In this document: positions 1-7,229 of the stretch, piece by piece
Layout: the number at the start of each line of letters is the position of its first letter
How positions within the stretch are numbered: the first letter of the stretch is position 1
Translations under genes and position numbers: made by a program
NCBI GenBank assembly: GCA_049964655.1
Contig: JBMFXC010000013.1
Span: forward strand, 1 to 40,521
Direction of reading: 5' to 3'
Length of the DNA stretch: 40,521 nucleotides
Source: JAJZJT01 sp049964655
GTDB taxonomy: Bacteria; Actinomycetota; Acidimicrobiia; Acidimicrobiales; RAAP-2
The notes under the pieces: generated by a model
Databases searched by the model: none
What the model was told of the DNA's origin: nothing
What the model saw: only the letters and a program-made list of their open reading frames with translations

Positions 1-45
1 CCGACTTCGGGCGCGTCAAGCGGCAAGCCCGTGGGCGAGCGTCAG

Positions 46-129
46 TGTCGGAGGGGGGACTTGAACCCCCACGCCCTTGCGGGCACCAGCCCCTCAAGCT
101 GGCGCGTCTGCCTATTCCGCCACTCCGAC
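46..129 (-). tRNA. tRNA-Leu (anticodon GAG)
   Basis: The minus strand folds as a class II tRNA. A 7-bp acceptor stem pairs 123-129 with 47-53. The D arm is GCG/CGC, and the anticodon stem CCAGC/GCTGG carries the loop TTGAGGG, so the anticodon is GAG. A variable arm with GCCC/GGGC and a T arm with loop TTCAAGT follow. The discriminator base is A and CCA is not encoded. It begins only 14 bases after the stop codon of the solute-binding protein gene, so it is probably transcribed as the tail of that operon or from a promoter inside that gene. Confidence 0.95.
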
Positions 130-143
130 GAGTGGGCCCGGGT

Positions 144-1976
144 TCATCCGAGCGATCGCATGGTAGCGCGGCCGGCGGACCCCGCTGACGCCTGCTGCTC
201 GGGCGTCGGCTTCGCCTTCGGCACGAGCTGCGTCCACGTCGAAGCGTTCCACAGCAGGCCGTCGCGTCGTTCGGTGTCGGCGGTTACGCCCCCCAGGGTG
301 ACCGTGTTGGCTACCACCTCCGGCTCGCAGAAGAGCGGCAGGGAGGCCATCTGGTCCCACAACTGGTCGTCCACCTGGGCGTAGATCGTGGCACCGGTCA
401 CCGGGTTGAGCTGTTGCGCCGCTTGCGTGAAGAGCTGGTCCACCTGGGGATCGTCGAAATTCGACCAGTCCACCGTGCCGGAGGTCCCTTCGTCGCCGAG
501 CGTCGTGGAGTACCACGGAGCGCTCGTCGTGGTGAACACGCTGGCGGTTCGCTGGACGAGAGCCAGTTGGTAGGCCCCGAGCCGGTGGGCCAGGCGGATG
601 CCCGCCGTCCCGCCGACCGGCACGACCGTGACGGCGATCCCTTGTGCGCCGAGCTCGGAGGTGATGAGCCGGGCGACGGGTAGGGCCCACGGGTCGGACG
701 ACTGGACGGCCATCGTCAGGGAGAGCGGCGTCCCGGCGGAGTCGACCATCGTGCCGGCGGCGTCTCGGTGGTAGCCCACGCTGGCCAAAAGGTCCGTGGC
801 TTCCGTCGGGTCCGCCGTGTCGTACCCGCTCGACGCCGACGACGCCGTGTAGCTGTCCAGGCCAGGCACGCTCAGGTGGTCCTCCAACAGGCCGATGGAG
901 GGGGCGACCAGGCCGACCGTCTTGGCCAAGAGGGTCGTCCGGTTGACCAGATGGGCGATGCCCTCTCGCACCGTGGGCGACGTCAGCGGCGCCGCCGTGG
1001 TGTCGAAGTCGAGCTCGAGGAAGGACAGCGACTGGACCACCTCGCTCTCCACGTCGGGGAGCGAGGTGATGGCGGCGAGGACAGCCGAGGAGGTGAGCGG
1101 GGCGCTGGCCGCCGCCGGTCCCCCGCCGGTCAGCACCGACGTCGGGTTCGTCCCACCGGTCACCACGATCCGGTCGAGGGACGCCGGCGTCCCCCACCAG
1201 CGGGGGTTGGGCACGAGGACGGCAGTGGTCGTGCCGGAGACCGACTGGAGCTCGTAGGGTCCGGCGGACAGCACCAGCGCGGGCGAGAAGGAGGCAAAGC
1301 CGGTGTTCCACCCGACCTGCTCGGCAACGTGGGCCGGAAGGAGCTCGTGGAACAGGATGCGCCAGTCGGTGAACGGGGTGGCGAAGACCACGGTCACCGT
1401 CCGGCCACCGTTCGACCCGGTCACCGAGGCGATGTCGCGGTAGCCGAGGGTGGAGGCCACCTGGTTCTGTGCTGCCGTTGGACCGCTACCACTCCCCCGC
1501 TCCGCTTGCCAGGCGTAGATGAAGTCGGTCGCGGTCACCGGCGTGCCGTCGGACCAGACCGCCTTCGGGTTGATCTCGTAGCGGATGGTGAGCGGTGTGG
1601 TGGTGAGCACCTCGACGCTGGTGAGCAGGGCGGTGTTGAGGGTCGGCTGGAGCGACCCCGAGGTGATGAACGCGCTGGGCAGGACCGGGGCGAGCAGGTC
1701 GGGTGTAGTGCTGGTGGCGCCGGCCGGGGTGTGCGGATTGAAGCCCGACCAGGGGCCGCCCAGGTCGACGGTGGCCGTCCCACCGGCCGCGGCGACCAGC
1801 GGCGGCGTCGGCGCTGCGTCGACTTGGCTGATGCGGTGGGCGCCGAGGTGGTCGACGACGGCGACCAGGATGATCACCACCACGATCACCAGGGGCAGCG
1901 TCCATCGCGACCGGTGACGGGCCCAGAGCTCGGACAACGAGCGGCGGCGCCGTCCGCCGGCGCGGCCTTCGCTCAC
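144..1976 (-). CDS. Family 5 extracellular solute-binding protein, membrane-anchored
   Basis: A 610-residue protein resembling the periplasmic component of oligopeptide/nickel ABC importers (SBP_bac_5 family). An Arg-rich N-terminus is followed by one hydrophobic segment at about residues 27-42. There is no lipobox cysteine, so it is probably a signal-anchored rather than a lipidated protein. The family-typical stretch YEINPKAVWSDGTPVTATDF and a later SAGPYELQSV segment support the assignment. The GTG start overlaps the secG stop by 4 bases (GTGA), which fixes the start and implies translational coupling. No permease or ATPase genes lie nearby, so its transporter partner and ligand are unknown. 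It may be an orphan binding protein or have a role at the Sec translocon; that last idea is only inference from position. Confidence 0.85.
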   Translation of the reverse strand: MSEGRAGGRRRRSLSELWARHRSRWTLPLVIVVVIILVAVVDHLGAHRISQVDAAPTPPLVAAAGGTATVDLGGPWSGFNPHTPAGATSTTPDLLAPVLPSAFITSGSLQPTLNTALLTSVEVLTTTPLTIRYEINPKAVWSDGTPVTATDFIYAWQAERGSGSGPTAAQNQVASTLGYRDIASVTGSNGGRTVTVVFATPFTDWRILFHELLPAHVAEQVGWNTGFASFSPALVLSAGPYELQSVSGTTTAVLVPNPRWWGTPASLDRIVVTGGTNPTSVLTGGGPAAASAPLTSSAVLAAITSLPDVESEVVQSLSFLELDFDTTAAPLTSPTVREGIAHLVNRTTLLAKTVGLVAPSIGLLEDHLSVPGLDSYTASSASSGYDTADPTEATDLLASVGYHRDAAGTMVDSAGTPLSLTMAVQSSDPWALPVARLITSELGAQGIAVTVVPVGGTAGIRLAHRLGAYQLALVQRTASVFTTTSAPWYSTTLGDEGTSGTVDWSNFDDPQVDQLFTQAAQQLNPVTGATIYAQVDDQLWDQMASLPLFCEPEVVANTVTLGGVTADTERRDGLLWNASTWTQLVPKAKPTPEQQASAGSAGRATMRSLG

Positions 1977-2203
1977 TGCAGGCGAAGGACGAGGATCAGG
2001 TTGGTGAAGGCGAAGATGACCGCCACGGTGATGGTGATGCGGTCGAGGTTCTTCTCTGCGACGGTCGAACCAGCCGCTGCCGAGCCCACCGAGCCTCCGA
2101 ACATGTCGGAGAGGCCGCCGCCCTTGCCGCTGTGCATCAGGACCAGGAAGACGAGCGCGAGCGCCGAGAGGATCTGCAGGACGACGATCACGTCGGTCAG
2201 CAC
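1973..2203 (-). CDS. secG: Preprotein translocase subunit SecG
   Basis: A 76-residue protein with the SecG pattern: a first membrane segment (about residues 5-20, ending LVLMHSGKGGGLSDMFGG), a Gly/Ser-rich loop, and a second membrane segment near the C-terminus. SecG is the small accessory subunit of the SecYEG channel in the cytoplasmic membrane. I chose the GTG at 2203 because GAAGGAGT lies about 9 bases upstream and the longer reading frame adds residues that do not look like SecG. It follows tpiA, as in many actinobacteria, and its stop overlaps the start of the solute-binding protein. Confidence 0.93.
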   Translation of the reverse strand: MLTDVIVVLQILSALALVFLVLMHSGKGGGLSDMFGGSVGSAAAGSTVAEKNLDRITITVAVIFAFTNLILVLRLQ

Positions 2204-2252
2204 GGGGTCGAACTCCTTCGCCGGGGGACGGGGCGAGACGCTAGCAAACCGG

Positions 2253-3050
2253 TCACCTGGGTGGGTGCGCGGCCCGCACGATGGCGACGAATTGGGCCGG
2301 GTCGAGGCTCGCTCCCCCAACCAGCAGCCCGTCGACGTCGGGAGGAGCGAGCAGCTCGGCGGCGTTCTCCGGTGTCACCGAGCCCCCGTACTGCACGCGG
2401 AGCTGTGCCGCGGCGTCGTCGCCGCGCACCCGGGCCACCACCGAGCGGACGACCCGCGCTGCTTCCTCGGCGTCCTGGGCGCTCGCCGCTCGACCGGTGC
2501 CGATCGCCCACAGCGGCTCGTAGGCGACGACCAGGGCAGGGAGCCCGGTGCCGTCGAAGGCTCCGAGGGCAGCCTCGACCTGGGCGGTGAGCCGAGCCGT
2601 GGTGGCACCCGTCTCGCGTTCCTCGAGCGTCTCGCCCACGCAGCAGATGGGAGTCATGCCGTTGCGCACGACAGCACGCAGCTTGGCGGCGACGACCTCG
2701 TCGGTCTCGCCGAAGAGCCGCCGCCGCTCCGAGTGGCCGACGATCACGTACTCGACGTGGAGCTTGGCCAGCATCGGCGCCGACACCTCGCCGGTGAAGG
2801 CGCCAAAGTCCTCGATGGCGCAGTTCTGTGCTCCGAGGGCAACTGCTACGTCGTCGGCCTCGAGGACGGTCTGGACGGACCGGAGGTCGGTGAAGGGGGG
2901 GTGCACGGAGACGTCCACCGCGGACGTGTCGCTCCCCCGCAACCGGAGCCCCAGGTCGCGCGCGGCGTGGATCGCCTGGTGGTGGTCGAAGTTCATCTTC
3001 CAATTGCCGCTGACGAGGGGTCGCCGGCGGACCGAGGTGGCCGGCGTCAT
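2253..3050 (-). CDS. tpiA: Triosephosphate isomerase
   Basis: A 265-residue TIM-barrel enzyme that interconverts dihydroxyacetone phosphate and glyceraldehyde 3-phosphate in glycolysis. The active-site residues are visible: Lys18 in GNWKMN, His106 in VGHSERR and Glu178 in AYEPLWAIGTG. The phosphate-binding loop region YGGSV and GLLVGGASL lies near the C-terminus. The length is normal for the family. The ATG at 3050 puts GNWKMN at the usual distance from the N-terminus; the upstream extension of the frame looks like read-back into pgk. It lies 46 bases after pgk and before secG in one transcription direction. Confidence 0.96.
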   Translation of the reverse strand: MTPATSVRRRPLVSGNWKMNFDHHQAIHAARDLGLRLRGSDTSAVDVSVHPPFTDLRSVQTVLEADDVAVALGAQNCAIEDFGAFTGEVSAPMLAKLHVEYVIVGHSERRRLFGETDEVVAAKLRAVVRNGMTPICCVGETLEERETGATTARLTAQVEAALGAFDGTGLPALVVAYEPLWAIGTGRAASAQDAEEAARVVRSVVARVRGDDAAAQLRVQYGGSVTPENAAELLAPPDVDGLLVGGASLDPAQFVAIVRAAHPPR

Positions 3051-3096
3051 CGAGACCCCGCACCGGCTCGGGTCGTCGCCGGGGCGACCGGGGGCG

Positions 3097-4281
3097 TCAC
3101 CGGCGCCCGGTCCGAGCCGGGGCGTTCGACGCGCCTCGGAGGGCGGCGAGCCCAGGGAGGTCACCGTGCTCGAGCAGCTCGAGCGAGGCGCCGCCGCCCG
3201 TCGAGACGAAGCTCACCTGGTGCTCGAGCCCGAGGGCGTCCAGTGCGGCCGTGGAGTCCCCTCCGCCGACGACGGTGAAGCCCGGGCAGTCGGCGATGGC
3301 CTGGGCGACACCGGCGGTGCCGGCGGCGAACCGGTCGTCCTCGAAGACGCCCATGGGGCCGTTCCACAACACGGTGCCCGCGCCGACGACAGCGCTTCGG
3401 AACCGTGCCACGGTCTCCGGCCCGATGTCGAGCCCCTGCCACCCCTCGCGGAGGTCGGGTGGCGTCACCGCCACCTTCCCGTCGGTGCAGCCCCGCCCGA
3501 AGGCGGCGCCCGGCTCGAGTGCCACGACGTCGACGGGCAGGAGGATCTCCCGTCCCGAAGCCAAGAGGGCTCGGCACGCCTCGAGGTGGTCGACGTCGAC
3601 GAGGGACCCGCCCACGTCGTGGCCGGCGGCGGCGAGGAAGGTGAAGGCCATCCCGCCCCCGACCACGAGGGTGTCCACCCGATCGAGGAGTGCGGTGAGA
3701 ACGCCCAGCTTGTCGACGACCTTGGCCCCGCCGACCACGGCGACGAAGGGCCGCCGGGGGTCTCCGAGGAGGCGGCCGAGCATCTCCACCTCCCGCTGGA
3801 GGAGGTAGCCGGCAGCACTGGGCAAACGGGTGGGCGGTCCGACGACCGAGGCGTGGGCTCGGTGCGAGACACCGAAAGCGTCGTTGACGTAGGCGGCGTG
3901 CCCGTCCACCAGCCGCTCGACGAAGGCCGGGTCGTCGCTCGTCTCGCCGGGGTCGAAGCGAAGGTTGTCGAGGAGCTCAACGCCTGGTGCGAGCTCGGCC
4001 AGGCGCTGGCGGACGGGCTCCAGGTCGAAGCGGGGATCAGGAGTGCCCTTGGGGCGGCCGAGGTGCGTGCACGCCGTCACCGACGCCCCGCGAGCACGAA
4101 GAGCTTCGAGGGTGGGGAGGGCGGCGGTGATCCGGAAGTCGTCGGCGACGACGCGTCGGCCGTCGACCTCGGTCAGGGGAACGTTGAAGTCGACCCGCAC
4201 CAGCACGCTACGCCCGTCGAGGTCGGGGAGGTCCTCGAGCAGGGGCAAGCCGTCTAACAGGGGATTGGTGGGCGCTGTCAT
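3097..4281 (-). CDS. pgk: Phosphoglycerate kinase
   Basis: A 394-residue two-domain kinase that transfers the acyl phosphate of 1,3-bisphosphoglycerate to ADP. The N-terminal substrate domain shows VLVRVDFNVPL at about residues 26-36, CTHLGRPKG and DAFGVSHRAHASVVG. The C-terminal nucleotide domain shows GGAKVVDKLGVL, GPMGVFE and GGGDSTAALDALG. Length and order are typical. It starts with ATG 37 bases after the gap stop. No strong Shine-Dalgarno sequence precedes it, so it may depend on translation from gap. Confidence 0.96.
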   Translation of the reverse strand: MTAPTNPLLDGLPLLEDLPDLDGRSVLVRVDFNVPLTEVDGRRVVADDFRITAALPTLEALRARGASVTACTHLGRPKGTPDPRFDLEPVRQRLAELAPGVELLDNLRFDPGETSDDPAFVERLVDGHAAYVNDAFGVSHRAHASVVGPPTRLPSAAGYLLQREVEMLGRLLGDPRRPFVAVVGGAKVVDKLGVLTALLDRVDTLVVGGGMAFTFLAAAGHDVGGSLVDVDHLEACRALLASGREILLPVDVVALEPGAAFGRGCTDGKVAVTPPDLREGWQGLDIGPETVARFRSAVVGAGTVLWNGPMGVFEDDRFAAGTAGVAQAIADCPGFTVVGGGDSTAALDALGLEHQVSFVSTGGGASLELLEHGDLPGLAALRGASNAPARTGRR

Positions 4282-4318
4282 CGTCCGCGCTCGCTCGCTC
4301 GACGTGTCCGCGCCGGTG

Positions 4319-5338
4319 TCAGCGCGCTGCGCCGACGAGGAGGGTCAGGTCGACCAGGCGGTTGGCGTAGCCCCACTCGTTGTCGTACCAGCCCTGGACC
4401 TTGACGAGCGTCGTGCCGGCTACCGAGGGCATCACCATGGTGAGGCCGGCGTCGAAGGTGCACGAGGCGGGGCTGCCGACGATGTCGGTGGAGACGAGCG
4501 GGTCCTCGCTGTAGTCGAGCACGCCGGCGAGCGGCCCGCTCGATGCGGCGGCGAAGGCGGCGTTGACCTCGGCGACGGTGACGGCCCCCGGCACCACTGC
4601 GGTGAAGTCCGTGATCGACCCGTCGGGGACCGGCACCCGGAGCGAGACGCCGTCGAGCTTGCCCTGCATCGACTGGAGCACGAGACCGGTCGCCCGCGCC
4701 GCCCCGGTGGAGGTCGGCACGATGTTGACTGCCGCGGCGCGGGCGCGGCGGGGGTCCTTGTGGGGTAGGTCGAGCACGTTCTGGTCGTTGGTGTAGGCGT
4801 GCACGGTGGTCATCAACCCGTTCTCCACGCCGAAGGCGTCGTCGAGGACCTTGACCATCGGAACGAAGCAGTTGGTCGTGCACGAGGCGTTCGACACCAC
4901 CACGTGGCGCTCGGGGTCGTACTGGTCGTCGTTGACCCCGACCACGAAGGTGGCGTCGACGCCGGTGGCCGGCGCCGAGACGATGACCCGCTGCGCTCCC
5001 CCGTCGAGGTGCTGGGCGGCCCCCTCCCGGGTGGTGAAACGACCGGTCGACTCGATGACTACCTCGACACCGAGGTCATGCCACGGCAGCGACTTGGGAT
5101 CGCGTTCGGCGAACACGCGAACGTGCTGCCCGTCGACGACCAGGTCGCTGTCGTCGACGGCCACGTCGGCCTCGAAGCGCCCGTGGGTGGAGTCGAACCG
5201 CAGGAGGTTGGCCAGCGTCGTCGCCGAGGTCAGGTCGTTGACGGCGACCACCTCCACGTCAGCGCCAGCTCGTCGGACCGCTCGGACGTAGTGCCGCCCG
5301 ATCCTGCCGAACCCGTTGATCCCGACTCGTACGGTCAT
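4319..5338 (-). CDS. gap: Glyceraldehyde-3-phosphate dehydrogenase, type I
   Basis: A 339-residue NAD-dependent enzyme of glycolysis. The Rossmann fold begins immediately (VGINGFGRIGRHYVRA), and Asp35 in VAVND is the residue that favours NAD over NADP. The catalytic Cys153 is in SNASCTTNC and the catalytic His180 is in TTVHAYTNDQ. The phosphate-binding region and QGWYDNEWGYANR are also present. The ATG at 5338 is preceded by GAGGTGG at about 8 bases; a longer open frame continues upstream but runs across the yvcK region on the same strand and is not coding. It heads the gap-pgk-tpiA-secG run. The whiA gene usually found just upstream in actinobacteria is absent here. Confidence 0.97.
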   Translation of the reverse strand: MTVRVGINGFGRIGRHYVRAVRRAGADVEVVAVNDLTSATTLANLLRFDSTHGRFEADVAVDDSDLVVDGQHVRVFAERDPKSLPWHDLGVEVVIESTGRFTTREGAAQHLDGGAQRVIVSAPATGVDATFVVGVNDDQYDPERHVVVSNASCTTNCFVPMVKVLDDAFGVENGLMTTVHAYTNDQNVLDLPHKDPRRARAAAVNIVPTSTGAARATGLVLQSMQGKLDGVSLRVPVPDGSITDFTAVVPGAVTVAEVNAAFAAASSGPLAGVLDYSEDPLVSTDIVGSPASCTFDAGLTMVMPSVAGTTLVKVQGWYDNEWGYANRLVDLTLLVGAAR

Positions 5339-5451
5339 CGTCCGTCCACCTCGTCCAGTGTGCTCGTGTGGCCTGCACGGTGCGACGGTCCGACCCCCGT
5401 CGCTCGGCGCTGCCGGACGGGGCGGGTGCCGAGCCCGGCGTGCGGCGCATA

Positions 5452-5457
5452 AACCTA
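5452..5457 (-). promoter_or_regulatory. Candidate -10 element for the gap operon
   Basis: The minus strand carries TAGGTT inside the only AT-richer patch (ATAAACCTAGG on the plus strand) of the 158-base yvcK-gap interval. It fits the actinobacterial TANNNT -10 consensus and would give a leader of about 107 bases to gap. I found no convincing -35 box. Confidence 0.4.
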
Positions 5458-5496
5458 GGCCATGCGGCCGGCCCGTGCCGCATTGGTGCCCAGAGG

Positions 5497-6381
5497 TCAG
5501 TCGAGCAGGTCTTCGAGGGCCTCGGCCAACAGCGCCGGATCGTGGGCCAACCCGTTGGGCCGGGCGAGTGGTCGGCAGATCGTCGGCACGGTCGGCGTGC
5601 CTACGGGGAGCCCACCGGGATCGCACAGCACGACGTCGGGCTCGATGCCGTGGGCGAGGAGGGCGGCCACGTGGGCAGCTACGTCGAACCCTCGCGTCTC
5701 GGGGTCTTGCGGGCGAAGGTTGCAGACATAGACCGTCCGGGCTGGGGAGGCGGCGATAGCAGATCGCAGGCCGGGAACGGCGGCGGCGGCCAGGACGCTC
5801 GTGAAGAGCGATCCGGGGCCGACCACGACCAGGTCGGCCGCAGCCAAGGCGGCCTCGGCTGCCGGCGGGACCGACGGCTCTGCCGGGACGAGGGACACCC
5901 GACGGATGTCGGCAGTCCCCATGACGGCCACCTGCCCGGCGACCGGGCCGGCCTCGGCTTCGGCTTTGAGGACGACGGGCTCGCTCGTGGCCGGCAGCAC
6001 CCGGCCCTTGATCCCGAGAAGCCGACAGACTTCGTCCAGTCCGGCGACGGGGTCGCCGGCGACGTCCATCATGGCGGCGATGACGAGGTTGCCGAGGGCA
6101 TGCCCGGCGAGCTCCTCCTCGGCGTAGCGAAGCGTGAACGCCTTGGCGAGGAGCGAGCCGGGTTCGGCCAGGGCCACCAGGCACTTGCGGAGATCACCCG
6201 GAGCCAACACCTGGAACAGCTCGCGGAGCCGACCGGAGGAACCTCCGTCGTCGGCAACCGACACGACGGCCGTGACCCGGTCGGTGAAGGTGCGCACGGC
6301 CCGCAGGGTGGCCGCCAGCCCGTGCCCGCCGCCGACGGCGGCAACCGCCGGGGACGAGCACCGCCCGTCGTGGCGGCTCAC
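5497..6381 (-). CDS. yvcK: Gluconeogenesis factor YvcK (CofD-like)
   Basis: A 294-residue cytoplasmic protein of the YvcK/CofD-like family, which in Bacillus and mycobacteria is needed for cell-wall homeostasis on gluconeogenic carbon sources and binds UDP-sugars. The N-terminal glycine-rich loop VGGGHGLAATLRAV (about residues 16-29), SVADDGGSSGRLR (41-53), HALGNLVIAAM and VVGPGSLFTSVL are the family signatures. Its GTG start overlaps the rapZ stop by 4 bases (GTGA), which settles the start and indicates coupling in the uvrC-rapZ-yvcK operon. The usual next gene, whiA, is missing; gap follows after 158 bases. Confidence 0.94.
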   Translation of the reverse strand: MSRHDGRCSSPAVAAVGGGHGLAATLRAVRTFTDRVTAVVSVADDGGSSGRLRELFQVLAPGDLRKCLVALAEPGSLLAKAFTLRYAEEELAGHALGNLVIAAMMDVAGDPVAGLDEVCRLLGIKGRVLPATSEPVVLKAEAEAGPVAGQVAVMGTADIRRVSLVPAEPSVPPAAEAALAAADLVVVGPGSLFTSVLAAAAVPGLRSAIAASPARTVYVCNLRPQDPETRGFDVAAHVAALLAHGIEPDVVLCDPGGLPVGTPTVPTICRPLARPNGLAHDPALLAEALEDLLD

Positions 6382-7229
6382 CGTTCGACGTCCCGGTGGA
6401 AGACCGTCGCTGCCACCCCTCGTGTGGCCAGGCGACGCCCGAGCTCCTCGGCGATGGCGACCGAGCGGTGCCGGCCACCGGTACAGCCGAGGGCGATGGT
6501 CAGGTACGACTTGCCCTCCCGAACATAAGCGGGGACCAGCATGGCCAGGAGGTCGTCGAGCTTGGCCAGGAACTCCTGGGTCTCGGAGCGCTCCAGCACA
6601 TAGTCGCGCACGGGCGCCTCGAGCCCCGTGTGGTGCCGGAGCGACTCCACCCAGAACGGATTGGGCAGGAACCGACAGTCGAACATCAGGTCGACGTCGA
6701 TGGGCACGCCGTACTTGAAGCCGAACGACACGACCGACGTGCTCATCGAGGCGTCGGGCTGCCCGGCAGCGAAGACCTCGATCAGGCGTGACCGCAGCTG
6801 GTTGGTGTTGAGCTCGCCGGTGTCGACGACCAGGTCGGCCCGGTCGCGCAGGTCGGCGAGCATCCGGCGTTCGTCCGCGATGGAGGCCTCGACCCCGCCG
6901 GAGCCCTGTGGGTGGCGCCGCCGGGTGCCCTCGAAGCGGCGAATGAGCACCTCGTCAGGGGCGTCGAGGAAGAGGATGCGCACGCGGTTGCGCGCCGAAC
7001 GCAAGACGTCCAAGGCAGGGAGCACGTCCTCGACGTCACCGCCGGCCCTGCCGACCACGAAGGCGACACGTTCCATCTCGGACCCGGCGCCGTCGACCAG
7101 CTCCGACACCTTGGAGATGAGCGCCGAGGGCATGTTGTCGATGACGAACCAACCCAGGTCCTCGAGCGTGGCGCCCGCCGTCGAGCGCCCCGCGCCGGAC
7201 ATGCCGGTGACCACCAGGTACTCGCTCAC
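6378..7229 (-). CDS. rapZ: RapZ/YvcJ-family P-loop nucleotide-binding protein
   Basis: A 283-residue protein, close to the usual family length. A Walker A loop lies at the N-terminus (GMSGAGRST, residues 9-17). The C-terminal half holds the conserved FGFKYGVP and IALGCTGGRHRSV segments. Family members hydrolyse GTP/ATP; in E. coli RapZ binds small RNAs that control GlmS, while the role in actinobacteria is not well defined. The GTG start overlaps the uvrC stop by 4 bases and its own stop overlaps yvcK by 4 bases, so the three genes form a tightly coupled operon. Confidence 0.95.
   Translation of the reverse strand: MSEYLVVTGMSGAGRSTAGATLEDLGWFVIDNMPSALISKVSELVDGAGSEMERVAFVVGRAGGDVEDVLPALDVLRSARNRVRILFLDAPDEVLIRRFEGTRRRHPQGSGGVEASIADERRMLADLRDRADLVVDTGELNTNQLRSRLIEVFAAGQPDASMSTSVVSFGFKYGVPIDVDLMFDCRFLPNPFWVESLRHHTGLEAPVRDYVLERSETQEFLAKLDDLLAMLVPAYVREGKSYLTIALGCTGGRHRSVAIAEELGRRLATRGVAATVFHRDVER

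Noticed and set aside
31..384. Open frame across the left edge
   Set aside because: It reads through the tRNA-Leu gene and the 3' end of the binding protein; not a plausible protein.
768..3278. Very long open frame on the plus strand
   Set aside because: It lies opposite the binding protein, secG and tpiA, is rich in Arg/Gly/Pro with no domain, and is a by-product of high third-position GC.
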